A stretch of 64,000 nucleotides of DNA from Branchiostoma floridae (taxonomy: Eukaryota; Chordata; Leptocardii; Amphioxiformes; Branchiostomatidae). Every line of letters starts with the position of its first letter. Within the stretch, counting starts at the first letter, position 1. The stretch is from assembly GCF_000003815.2 (NCBI RefSeq), contig NC_049983.1:25535089-25599088 (forward strand). Direction: 5' to 3'. Below are positions 47,059 through 58,200 of this stretch, in pieces. A program made the position numbers and the translations under genes. The notes beneath the pieces are model-generated. The model ran no database searches and was not told where the DNA came from. It worked only from the letters and a program-made list of their open reading frames with translations.

Positions 47059-50000
47059 TCAATAGATGACATGAGAATCAGCAGAATTTGCCTGTTTACC
47101 ACAGTCATTGTAAATTACTGACGAGGCTTCAAATACAGCTTCCTCCTTGTCATTCTCATGTATAAACTGGGAAGAAGCATATGATGCTGCCTCAACTTCA
47201 TTACCAGACTCAAAGTTATCGCAAGAAGGGGTATATACTACTGTACCATTATCATCATTATCATCATTTCCGTGGATGATATGAGAAACAGAAGATTCAC
47301 ACTGTTTACTGTTATCCATATATATGGCTGGCGAGACAGTACTCATTGCTTCGTCATTGTCAATTCCATAGAGAAACTGAGAGGAAGTACCTAATTCTGC
47401 CTCAGCCTCACCACCAGCTATACGGTTAAACACTTGCGTAGGAACTACCTCCTCACAGTCATTCTGAGAACTGGCATGAGAGGCATCATCAGCATCTGTT
47501 TTCCCATCATCCTTGCCACACCCCTTTAATGGCTTCTTATCTTCAAAGTCATGTTCAGTCTGCTCGTCACTATTTTCATACGTAAACGACTTGTGGACTA
47601 TCACTGCCTGGAGTGCACAAACTGATTCAATTTGATTTTCTGGCTTTTGACATTTAGTAGGTCCTCCAGAGGGAGAACCTGCTACCTTGTAAGCTTGAAC
47701 GATTGTACCTGTTTGCTCCTCATTGTCATATATGTTATATTGTTCGTCTTTACATGCTTCTTCGTTATTCTCATATTTAGTAGATTGGTCGTTTGAACCT
47801 TCGGGAGAGTAGATGTTGTCGACGGTGTGGGATCTACCCGACTGCGCCTTTGAGTCATCTTTGTCACTTGTTGCGATTGTGTTTATACTGTCAGAAATAG
47901 CAGTAGGTGCAGAAGCCAAAGGAGGCTTTTTGGCCCTACGCAGAAACTTAATTAAGAAAACGCCAAATGTAATCAAGGCTGCAGCAAGCATACCCAAACC
48001 AATTGACAGAGAGAAGAGTGACAGGGAAAAGTTCAGCTTCTTGTCAGCATTACTTTCTGTCTTGTCAGGCGGAGAGGATGCGGGCGAAGAAGTTTCGGGT
48101 GTAACTGAAGATGGGGCTTTGATGTCAACAATTAGTTTGGCAGATGCGGATCGAACAGGTCTCACTACAATGTAGCTGTACAGACCAGGGTCTGCCACAG
48201 TAACAACTGTAATGTTAAAAGTTTTGCCATTTCCGTCTACGGTTACTCTCCCACTTGACTCATCAGCGCTTGTGTTGAGTCCAGATGGGAGAATGACCGT
48301 AATGTTTGATGAAGGTATTCCTCCACAGTCTAGACGGAGAGTGACCCCCCAAACCAACGTGTTATTCTTTATCCTCCTAAACCTCAAAGTGATCGGGTCC
48401 TCAGACAATACTGGGTTCATGGCAGCAGATATGTCTGTACTGCTAAGTTGAGAAGTTGTTGATGTGTTTGATGGCATTTTACCATCAACAGAGAATGTGC
48501 AGAGTGAGGAGCCATCAGAACTTGTTGAGGCAAGTGTTGAGTCTGTGAGTTTTCCCGAGTGGGTTCTCCCGCCAAGTGCTGATTCAGAATGTTTTGATAT
48601 CACCAAAGTTAGATTTTTACATGTAATCTCAACAAACAGTGTCGCAACTGAAGAGGCGACATGATTTGCTGCAATGCAAACGTATGAGCCAGAATCGTTT
48701 TCAGTAAGATCCCTTACAATGATGCTACCATTCTTATTCACAGTAACTCTCCCATATGACTCAACAGTTGCGTTTTGTCCAGATGGAAGAGTGACCGAAA
48801 TGTCTGGTGTAGGAATCCCTGAAGCTTTACAGATTAAATGCAGTGCCTTCCTTCCCAGCATTGCTCTGCCTCTTTGAAAATCCACGATTTTCGGTTTTTC
48901 ACAGATCAAATTTCCGAGCTCTATATCTTTGAGATTTTGCCCTCGGAACTTACTAGGTTCCTCACAAATGATTTGGTTTTTGAACAAAGGTGACATGGTC
49001 ATCCATTTCCTGAATGCAACCATCCTACAGTCACACTGCCATGGATTGTCACGCAGACTTAATATATCATGTTTGGGTAGGTTTTGGAAAGAGCCAGGTT
49101 GAATGGTCGTCATTTGATTACACCTCAGAACTAATCGCTCTAGCCTTGGGAGATTTGAAAAAGTGTCAGGTTGGATCTCAGTTATATGGTTGGAGCTCAG
49201 ATCCAACCGTTGGAGCTGGTGGAGGTATGAGAATGCACCAGGACTAATGTTAGTTATATGGTTGAAGCGCAGATCTAACCGTTGTAGCTGGGGTAGGCTT
49301 GAAAAGGCACCAGGACTAATGTTAGTTATCTGGTTATGCGCTATATCTAACTTATAGAGCTGGGGTAGGTTTGAGAATGTACCAAGTTGAATGCAAGTGA
49401 CTTGGTTGTAAGTAAAATCCAACTTTCGCATCGTGGGTATATTTGAGAACATATCAGAATCAATGTTACTTATCTGATTTGAGCCCAGGTGCAACGTTCG
49501 GAGTTTCCGTAGATTGGAGAATGAATCAGGATGAATTTTTGTTAGATTATTGATATTCAAGTACAATCGTTCAAGTTTGGGTAGATTTGAGAATGCGCCA
49601 GTCTGAATGTTGGACAGGTCGTTGCCCAACAAAGTCAAAAAATAAAGACTGGGTAGATTAGAGAATGCTCCGGACGGAATACTAGATAGATGGTTGTGGC
49701 GCAGGAACAATTCTTTCAGCTTAGGTATATTTGAGAATGTACCGGACTGAATGCTTTTTAGCTGGTTGGAATCAAGATGTACATATGTCAGGTGAATAAG
49801 ATTTGAAAATGCTCTAGGCTGCACAATAGATATCTGATTAGTGAATATCATTAGTTTTGTTAAACACTTGTACCTGGAGAGGTCAGAAGAAGATATGCTT
49901 GTGATGGCATTGCGCCCTAAGTGAAGGCTAGTGATACTTTTAGGTAGATCGTGAGGAACACTGCTGAGGCCTCTGTCGCTGCGGTCACAGTATGATGAAC

Positions 50001-50103
50001 CGCTGCTGCTGCAGGTCGTAGTTGGTCCAGTTTCCTTCCGCCACCAGGACCAACCGGGACCAACCAGCAAAAGAACCAGTAGTTTCTGTACCATGTAAGA
50101 CAT
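47059..50103 (-). CDS. LRRIG-F: LRR-Ig-linker-Ig transmembrane receptor with shortened tail (1014 aa)
   Basis: Order: signal peptide (MSYMVQKLLVLLLVGPGWSW), two-Cys LRRNT, 12 LRRs (the most in the window), LRRCT, Ig1, one-unit linker, Ig2, transmembrane (FSLSIGLGMLAAALITFGVF), tail. Ig2 has its second Cys replaced by Tyr (LYSYIV). The proximal tail keeps three YxN motifs (YENN, YDNE, YENS), but in the distal array two tyrosines are His (IIHGND, FIHEND) and the frame ends right after the last VIY because GGA (Gly) has become TGA; about 17 codons are lost. LRR3 is nearly identical to that of A. The start follows TCCTTACAG/GTAAA. Could be functional with altered signalling, or an early pseudogene. 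Confidence 0.85.
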   Translation of the reverse strand: MSYMVQKLLVLLLVGPGWSWWRKETGPTTTCSSSGSSYCDRSDRGLSSVPHDLPKSITSLHLGRNAITSISSSDLSRYKCLTKLMIFTNQISIVQPRAFSNLIHLTYVHLDSNQLKSIQSGTFSNIPKLKELFLRHNHLSSIPSGAFSNLPSLYFLTLLGNDLSNIQTGAFSNLPKLERLYLNINNLTKIHPDSFSNLRKLRTLHLGSNQISNIDSDMFSNIPTMRKLDFTYNQVTCIQLGTFSNLPQLYKLDIAHNQITNISPGAFSSLPQLQRLDLRFNHITNISPGAFSYLHQLQRLDLSSNHITEIQPDTFSNLPRLERLVLRCNQMTTIQPGSFQNLPKHDILSLRDNPWQCDCRMVAFRKWMTMSPLFKNQIICEEPSKFRGQNLKDIELGNLICEKPKIVDFQRGRAMLGRKALHLICKASGIPTPDISVTLPSGQNATVESYGRVTVNKNGSIIVRDLTENDSGSYVCIAANHVASSVATLFVEITCKNLTLVISKHSESALGGRTHSGKLTDSTLASTSSDGSSLCTFSVDGKMPSNTSTTSQLSSTDISAAMNPVLSEDPITLRFRRIKNNTLVWGVTLRLDCGGIPSSNITVILPSGLNTSADESSGRVTVDGNGKTFNITVVTVADPGLYSYIVVRPVRSASAKLIVDIKAPSSVTPETSSPASSPPDKTESNADKKLNFSLSLFSLSIGLGMLAAALITFGVFLIKFLRRAKKPPLASAPTAISDSINTIATSDKDDSKAQSGRSHTVDNIYSPEGSNDQSTKYENNEEACKDEQYNIYDNEEQTGTIVQAYKVAGSPSGGPTKCQKPENQIESVCALQAVIVHKSFTYENSDEQTEHDFEDKKPLKGCGKDDGKTDADDASHASSQNDCEEVVPTQVFNRIAGGEAEAELGTSSQFLYGIDNDEAMSTVSPAIYMDNSKQCESSVSHIIHGNDDNDDNGTVVYTPSCDNFESGNEVEAASYASSQFIHENDKEEAVFEASSVIYNDCGKQANSADSHVIY

Positions 50104-51633
50104 TTTACCTGTAAGGAAAGAGAATCACTGTACAGTGTGACAAATGTTACAACCAAGACTCGTTTCACCTTCCCTCAAATGATGAAAAGAAAAAGCAGTC
50201 ATCTGTTCAGCTTCTTGTTCCTGTCCTATCTGAGATAAAAATAAGGTACAATATGCATGATGCCAACCAATCAGAGAGTCACATCATACTTCTCGGCTAC
50301 TAGATTAACCGAGAGTAGTGGGGAGGGAGGGGGGCGATTACCTTATTCGGGGAAAATCATAATTTGTCTACTTTAACATGATCAAAGAACCTGTATTCAA
50401 CTTTGGCTTCGACATCGAAATTATAAAAATCTGCTAGAAATTTATTTTGACTTTTGGCAGGATTACCCTGGCGTGCAATTGTCCACTGTTTAATTTGCCT
50501 CTGGATCTGCTGATTTTGATCAAGTCAACTGTAGATTGGCCCTTTGAGCCGAGAATCCCACTCCCATTTTAGGAAAATTTTAAACAGGCCCGTTTTTCTG
50601 TAACCAGCTCCCGGGCAGCCATATTGGGCCCAACCGGTGCATTATGGGAAGTGTGAAAACGGTGAATGATAATGAAGACCGGGTCTGGCACAGCGCAGTG
50701 CAGTGCAGAATACGAGCCCCAGACTCGTTGCCATGGCAATTCTTCGCTTGCCCCCTGTGTTACACACAATTCGAAAACGTCCCACGCGTTAACTATCAAA
50801 GCATGCGTGGTGTGTAGTGTTCACTGACAGATCTAGAGAATGCCTATAATGGATTATTATTTTTTAATCACACAAGGCAACTAGAAACTGTTCTTATAAG
50901 TTCCCCAAATTTGACGACAGCTCGTCAAGTAAAGACCATGTGCATATTTCTGTTCTATAGTTTGTTTATAGTACGATCTTACTTTTGTTGCGTCAGTGTT
51001 TTTTAAAGAAAGTCAGTGTAATAAGCTACCTTATCGTCGGCAATAAAAAGGTAATCAGCACCTATTCTGATGTTAAAAAGAGCCGTCGGCATGACCTAAT
51101 ACATGTGACTAAACAGTGGTAGACTAATCTGCCGTTGGGAAATCTTTATACAGCAGGTTTTGTTTTTGACACGTCATCTATTTGGGTATATCTCAGACTA
51201 AGAGGAGAAGTGGACCTATGAAAGGACCTACGAATGTTTAGCCTCTCACGGAGTGCGCATTGTGTGGCTTCCCAGTCGTGTTCTCCCTATTTCGACACAA
51301 ACATTGGAATATCCGGACAACGCCTAGCCATACATTTTCAAATCAAACAGCTTGGAAATTCTCCACACCCTTCTGGCATCGCATAGTACACTATATCCAC
51401 AGTATACTCATGCATTCACTAAGACACGCTCAACCTATCAATGTCCTAAACTCGAAGAAAACAAGAATACAGTAACAGAAAATACTGGTCGTTTGATGAC
51501 ATAATGTTGGTTGCTGTTGTCGGCCCGCTTAATGATCCCCAATGACTCAATGTCAGCCTTACATATGTTTTCATAACCATACTGTACACAACATTCCAGC
51601 TACGTATAAGTAGTCCACTTAGAAGCAAAATTC
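50104..51633 (-). other. 5' flank of F with a private promoter-like insert
   Basis: The first 140 bp match other copies. From about 50245 to 50990 the sequence is found nowhere else in the window; it includes GCATTATGGGAA (50639-50650, ZNF143-like), CCAATATGGC on the minus strand (about 50618-50627) and GTTGCCATGGCAAT (50727-50740, RFX X-box-like). The common module resumes at about 51040. Confidence 0.5.
51144..51150 (-). promoter_or_regulatory. TATA-like box upstream of gene F
   Basis: TATAAAG on the minus strand in CTGTATAAAGATTT, 1.05 kb before the start of F; the shorter distance reflects the private segment. Confidence 0.3.
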
Positions 51634-51829
51634 ACACCAACCCGTTTCACCCGTAGATTATTTTCCCGGACAGGTCAGCAGGTATTGTTGGGTGGAAAAT
51701 CAGACCGTCTAACTCGAGCTCCTGCCGTGGGTGCGGTTAGACATGCCTGGCCCGCCTCATTAGCGTCTGGGTTCTGAGCTGACGTCACTTGGAGCATGCG
51801 CAGTGTGTGGATTGTGACGTGACTAATTA
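51634..51829 (-). promoter_or_regulatory. CRE promoter module, copy 7 (F side)
   Basis: TGCGCATGC, CRE at 51780-51787, GC box GGCGGGCC, GAGTTAGACGGTCTGA, GGGTTGGTGT, then GTGGACTACTTATACG. Confidence 0.55.
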
Positions 51830-52547
51830 AGCTCTTTTTGTTCATACATAGATTGAAATGTGTTGCTTTTTGTCGCGTTTCTGAGAACATCACTTGACAA
51901 TTTTTAAACTTGGGTGGGAGTTTTTGCCATTTTTTACCAAAAGTGTATGTTTCGACTTCCTGTGACATGGAGAAGCCAACTGATCTGGAACTTGGTATGG
52001 GGGTAGCTTTAGCACTAGGTTGTTATGGAAGAGTCCATTCTTGTATGGGGGGCAAACTTTTCTAAAACAAATCCAGGTTGATATAGAACAGTACATCTTT
52101 GCATGGGGAGGGAGATGGGTTGAAATACGCCGTATTTGCTCACCTTTCTAGTTGTCGTCGGTTTCTTTTATTTACCCATCACTAAAACACAATTACTGTG
52201 TACTGTGCCCTGAATACGGCACAGAACTGACCGCAAATCAGCAAACGACATTATGCAGCTTTTGGACGTGAAATTGTTTGTTTCGGAAGCGAACACCTGT
52301 TCGTATCATACAGTCTATTGTTCCGCCGCATGGATCTTTCAACGGAGATTTAAACATAACAACACAAAAATTCAAATCAAAAGGAGTTCCAGGATCATTA
52401 GCCAAATGATGTTAATCTTTCTCGAGTTTCTGTATAATTTTATAATTTGCAATGTATATCAGTAGATCCATTCTACCCATACTAGATTCTATGAGAGCGA
52501 ACCAATCAACCCACACTGTGTTGTTGTTTTTTTATCAAAAAGAACTT
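51830..52547. other. Centre of the F-G head-to-head spacer
   Basis: Shared with 4970-5640 near A. Contains CATGGAGAAG, GCATGGGGAGGGAGATGG and a short tract near 52200-52460 like 5310-5580. No gene. Confidence 0.45.
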
Positions 52548-52741
52548 AATTACTCACGTCGCAAACCGCACACAGCGCATGCTCCAAGTGACGTCAGCTC
52601 AGAACCCAGACGATAATGAGGCGGGCCAGGCGAGTCTGACCACACCCACGGTGAGGAGCTCGAGTCAGGCGGTCTGATTTTCCATCCAACAATACCTGCT
52701 GACCTGTCCGGGACACATCTACCGGAGAAACGGGTTGGTGT
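52548..52741 (+). promoter_or_regulatory. CRE promoter module, copy 8 (G side, distal)
   Basis: GCGCATGC, CRE at 52589-52596, GC box GGCGGGCC, GAGTCAGGCGGTCTGA, GGGTTGGTGT, then ATTGGACTACTTATAG. Confidence 0.55.
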
Positions 52742-53244
52742 GACTTTTGGTTCTAATTGGACTACTTATAGTACACATTGCAACTGCAACGTTGTATGGT
52801 TAAGAAAACATCTGTAACGATAGGGCTAACATTGAGCCGGTCAACAACAGCTACCAACATAACGATTTTTTTTTGTGTTACTACATTTTTGTTTTCTTCG
52901 TGTTTAGAACATTGATGGGTTGAGGGTGTCTTAGTGAACGCGTCGATATAGTGGGTACTTTGCGATGCCCGAAGGGTATGGAGAAATTCCTAGCTGCCTT
53001 GAAAATGTCTGGATAGGCATGGTGTTCTTATTTTCCAATGTTTGCGAGAATGAGAATGGGAAGCCACACGATGTACAATCCATGAGAGGCTGAAAAGCCG
53101 TACTTTCATAGGTCCAATCGTAGGTCCAAGTTTCCATTTGTCTACTATCTTACTCAGAGTTATACAGAGATAGATGACGTGTCAAAAACAAAATCTACTG
53201 TATAAAGATTTCACGAAGGCAGATTAGTCTACCAATGGTTCAGC

Positions 53245-53416
53245 ACACTGCGCATGCTCTAAATGACGTCAGCTCAGAACCCAGACACTAATGAGGCGGG
53301 CCAGGTGTGGCCACACACCCGCGGTGAGGAGCTCGAGTCAGACGGTCTGATTTTCCTTCCAACAACAACTGCTGACTTGTCCAGAAATATCTACCGAAGA
53401 ATCGGGTTGGTGGTGT
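53245..53416 (+). promoter_or_regulatory. CRE promoter module, copy 9 (G side, proximal)
   Basis: TGCGCATGC, CRE at 53264-53271, GC box GGCGGGCC, GAGTCAGACGGTCTGA. The CRE lies 1.97 kb before the G start. Confidence 0.55.
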
Positions 53417-55230
53417 GACTTTTGGTTATAATTGGTCTACTTTTACACGTAACTTACAACTTTGTATGGTTAAAAAGATACAATGAACAGGCCGACAACA
53501 GCTACTAACATAACGACATAAAACGATAAGTATTATTTCGGCGGGGTCTACTCGACTTGTTCTCTTTGTGTTTTGGACATGGATAGCTAGGATGAGTGTA
53601 TATTAGTGAACGCATGGCCAGAGTGTAAATATGGTGCATAATGCGGTGGCATAAGGTTGTGGAGAATGTCCTAGATGTTTTATTTGAAGATGTCTGGATA
53701 AGCGGTGTCCGAATATTCCAATGTTTGTGTCAAAACAGCCACTTGAGAGAACACTACTGGCAAGTGACACAATGTACACTACATAAGAGGCTAAAAAGCC
53801 GTACTTTCATAGGTCTATTGATAGGTCCAATTTTCCATTTGTCTACTATCTTACTCAGGGTTATACAGAGATAGATGACGTGTCAAAAACAAAATCTACT
53901 GTATAAAGATTTCCCGAAGGCGGATTAGTCTACCAATGATTCGGCACATGTAAGGACAAGCCGACACCTGCTTTCAACATTAGAACAGCTACTGATTACT
54001 TTTTTATTGCCAACCGAATGCAATTTATAACGACTCTTGTTTTCTTTGAAATCTTGAATGGCCCCTCCCCCTATGCACTGTGAGGCAAAACCATTGGCCG
54101 CGTTGATTTGATTATAGGAAGGACATCTTCTGGGAACCCTATAACGGGAGCGAGCGTGCGAACAAAAATGTTAGACCAGCCCCCCCCCCCAAAGTTCCTT
54201 TCATCATGAAATCTAATTGGTCAGGAGGTTTTAGAAGTAGGTGGCTGATCACACAGAGTATGGAATACCGAACAAAAGATTCTTCCGTTGTGATTCCATT
54301 ACATTAGCTTATGTTTTTCCCATATATATTGCTTTTAAATCCACGGCATATATTTGCTCATTTTGCCGCTGCTTAGTTCGATTTACTTCATTTCGTTTTG
54401 AAACGGCCGTAAGTTCATACGGGTGCGGATGCCATCCATATAATCAAATCAACATGGCCATACATATATACAGATGTTTCAAAAGTACAGCCACTTTCGT
54501 ACCACCGACTACAAAATACAAATAGGTTGATGCATGGTGAAAGTAAAGACATATTCTTCATCTGGTGGTGACAGAGAAGAAAGACGCTATGTCCAAAAAT
54601 GTCGGTAGTCAAAGAGGGTATCAAACACCTAAGCCACACAGTAAACACCTCAATTACTTTACGGAGGATTGTGGCCTACTGGCTCTTGTTTTGCTAGTAT
54701 TGTTGGAGTACCAGGCACTAACAGCAAAGCTAAAAGCGATCAAAAGCATGTGAGTTGTGTACCAGTATATGTAAGTGATAGGATGTGATTGCAGGAAGTA
54801 GGAAATTGACAGCCTACTTTTGGGAAGACAATTTATTATGCAAATTCTATTTTTCCTGGATGTTCCATAATAAGACTTACCTACGTGTAACATTTCTAAT
54901 CCATTATAGGTAGAACATAAATGAATGCCAAAAATAATGGTCTTTTGTGCATGCCATAATTCTTATTGTAGTATTGAATGACAAGTGTTTTAGATAGTTA
55001 AAGATGGCCATCATGTGCATACATCTTTTTTTGCGGGAAGCAAAATGTGGTTTCAGTCGAACATTACTTAACATGTTGTATCTTCTTTTTTTCTCAGAAA
55101 GGAAATGTACAAGAAGCTATACAAATGAATGCTTATTTTTTTATCATTTTGAGGGAAATTGAAACGAGTGGTGGTTGTAACAACAACTATTTATCACAGT
55201 GCACAATGATTCTCTTTCCTTACAGGTAAA
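53417..55230 (+). other. 5' flank of gene G
   Basis: Inverted match of the E flank. It holds TATA-like TATAAAG at 53902, the 80-bp repeat inverted at about 54100-54170 and a second copy of its TTGATTTGATTATATGGATGG half near 54440. Ends with TCCTTACAG/GTAAAATG. No other gene. Confidence 0.55.
53902..53908 (+). promoter_or_regulatory. TATA-like box upstream of gene G
   Basis: TATAAAG in CTACTGTATAAAGATTT, 1.33 kb before the start of G; a second copy lies near 53197. Confidence 0.35.
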
Positions 55231-58200
55231 ATGTCTCACACGGTAAAGAAACTGCTGCTTCTTTTGCTGATCATCCTGAAGGAAACTGGACCAACCACGC
55301 CCTGTAGCAGCATCTGTTCAACATACTGTTACTGCAGCGCCAGAGGCCTAAGCAATGTTCCTCAGGATCTACCTACAAGTATCACTAGCCTTAACTTAGC
55401 GCGCAATGCCATCACAAGCATATATTCCTCTGACCTCTCCAGGTACAAGGGTTTAACAACACTAATGGTATTCAGAAATCAGATATCTATTGTGCAGCCT
55501 GGGGCATTTTCAAAGTTTGTTCACCTGGAACGTTTACACCTTAATTGCAACCAACTAACAAGCATTAAGTCAACATTCTCAAATATACCTAAGCTGAAAG
55601 AATTGTACCTGAGCCACAACCATATATCTAGTGTTCCACCTGGAGCATTCTCAAATTTACCCAGACTTGAAAGTTTGTCTCTAACAGAAAACGACCTGGC
55701 CAACATTCAGCCTGGCGTATTCTCAAACCTACCCAAGCTTGAACGATTGTACTTAAGTCGCAATAACTTAACTAAAATCCATCCTGATACATTTTCTAAT
55801 CTACCGCAGCTCCTCGCGTTACACCTGAACTCGAATAGGATAACTAACATTGATTCTGATATGTTCTCAAAGATACCCACGCTGCAACGTTTGGAATTTG
55901 ACTACAACCAAATAACTGGCATTCGATCTGGTACATTCTCAAGCGTACCCAAACTCCGGCTGTTAATGATAGCGTATAACCAGATAACTAACATTAGTCC
56001 TGGTGCATTCTCACACCGCCACCAGCTCCAATGGTTAGATCTGAAGTACAACCATATAACCGAGATCCAACCTGGCACACTTTCAAATCTCGCAAGGCTA
56101 TATAATTCATACCTGAATTCTAATCAAATGACAACCATTCAACCTGGCACATTCCAAAACCTACCCAAACATGCTAGACATATAGGTCTGCGTGACAACC
56201 CCTGGCAGTGTGACTGTAGGATGATTCCATTCAGGAAATGGATGACAAAATGGCATTTGTTTGAAAGCGAAGTTATTTGTGAGGAACCTGGTAAGTTTCG
56301 AGGGCAAAAGCTCCAAGATATAGAGCCCGGAAATTTGATCTGTGAAAAACCGAAAATCGTCAGTTTTCAAAGAAGCAAAGGTGATGCACCGTTGTGTGCT
56401 ATGGCGCTGCATTTAATCTGCAACGCTTCAGGGATTCCTGAGCCAGACATTACGGTCACTCTTCCATCTGGACAAAACGCAACTGTTAGGTCAGATGGGA
56501 GAGTTACTGTGAATAAGAATGGTAGCATCATCGTAAGGGATCTTACTAAAAAGGATTCCGGTTCATACCTTTGCATTGCAGCAAATCATGTCGCCTCTTC
56601 AGTTGCGGCACTGTTTGTTGAAATATCATGTACGATTCAAACATCGGTGATATCAAAAACATCTGAATCAGCACTTGGCGGTAAAACCAGCCCCGTAGTC
56701 ACAGGCTCAGCAATTGCCCCAACAAGTCCTACTGGCTCCGCACCTTCCACATTCTCTGCTGATGGTAAATTACCGTCAGACATATCAACATCGGTGATAT
56801 CAAAAACATCTGAATCAGCACTTGGCGGTAAAACCATCCCCGTAGTCACAGGCTCAGTAATTGCCCCAACAAGTCCTGCTGGCTCAGCACCTTCCACATT
56901 CTCTGTTGCTAATAAAATGCCGTCAGACACATCAACAACGTCTCAACTAGGCACTGCTAACAGATCTGTTGACATAAACCCAGTATTGTCTGAAGACCCA
57001 ATCACTTTGAGGTTTAGGAGGATAAAGAATAACACGTTGGTTTGGGGGGTCACTCTCCGTCTAGCCTGTGGAGGAATACCTTCATCAAACATTACGGTCA
57101 TTCTCCCATCTGGACTCAACACAAGCGTTGATGAGTCAAGTGGGAGAGTAACTGTAGAGGTGAATGGTACAACTTTTACCATTACCATAACAGATGTTAA
57201 TGTGACAGATGCTGGTCTGTACAGCTGCATTGCCGTGCGACCAAATGGATCCTCATCTGCCACAGTAACTGTTGTTATCAGAGACAATGGCCCATCTTCA
57301 GTTACACCCGAAACTTATTCGTCTACATCCTCTCCGCCTGGCCAGACAGAAAGCAATGCTGGCCCGGTGGTTGTCTACCTGTTAGTTGCTTTCGGTACAC
57401 TTGCTGCAATCCTGATTATATTTGGCGTTGTTATAATCATGTTTCTGCGTAGGGCTCAAAATCCCCCTTTGGTTTCTGTATCTGCTGCTACTTTTGACAG
57501 TATGAACACGATGACAACAAGCGACAAAGATAGCTCAAAGGAGCAGACGGGTAGATCGCCAACCCCTGGCAACACCCACTGCCCCGAAGGTTCAAACGAA
57601 CAATGTAACGAATATGAGAATAGCGAAGAAGCATGTAAACATATATTGAACATAAATGACAATGAGGAGCAAACAGGCACAGTCGTTCAAGCTTACAAGG
57701 TAGCCGGTTCTCTCTCTGAAGAACATGAATGTCCAAAGGCAGGAAATCAAATAGAATCAGTTGGCGCACCCCACGCAGTGATGGTTCACAAGCCATTTAC
57801 GTATGAAAATAGTGACGAGGAGACTGTACTTGGTGCTGAAGATGAGCACGTGTATGTCAATGGTGATGATGAGAAAATAGCGGCTGATGCCTCTCAGGCC
57901 ATAAATCAGTATGGCTGTGAGGAGGTAGTTCCTACCCACGAGTTAAACCGCATGGTTGGTGGTGAGGCTGAGACAGATGTAAGTACATGTGTTTCATCTC
58001 AGCTTATCTATGGAAAGGACAGTGATGAAGCAATGAATACTGTCTCGCCAGCGATCTACAAAAATAACACTAAACAGTGTGAATCTGGTGTTTCTCATAT
58101 CATCTACGGAAATGATAATGAAGGTAATGATACGGTAGTATCTACCCCTTCTCTGGTTAACCATGAGTCTGGTAATGAGGCTGAGGCAGTAGCATATGCT

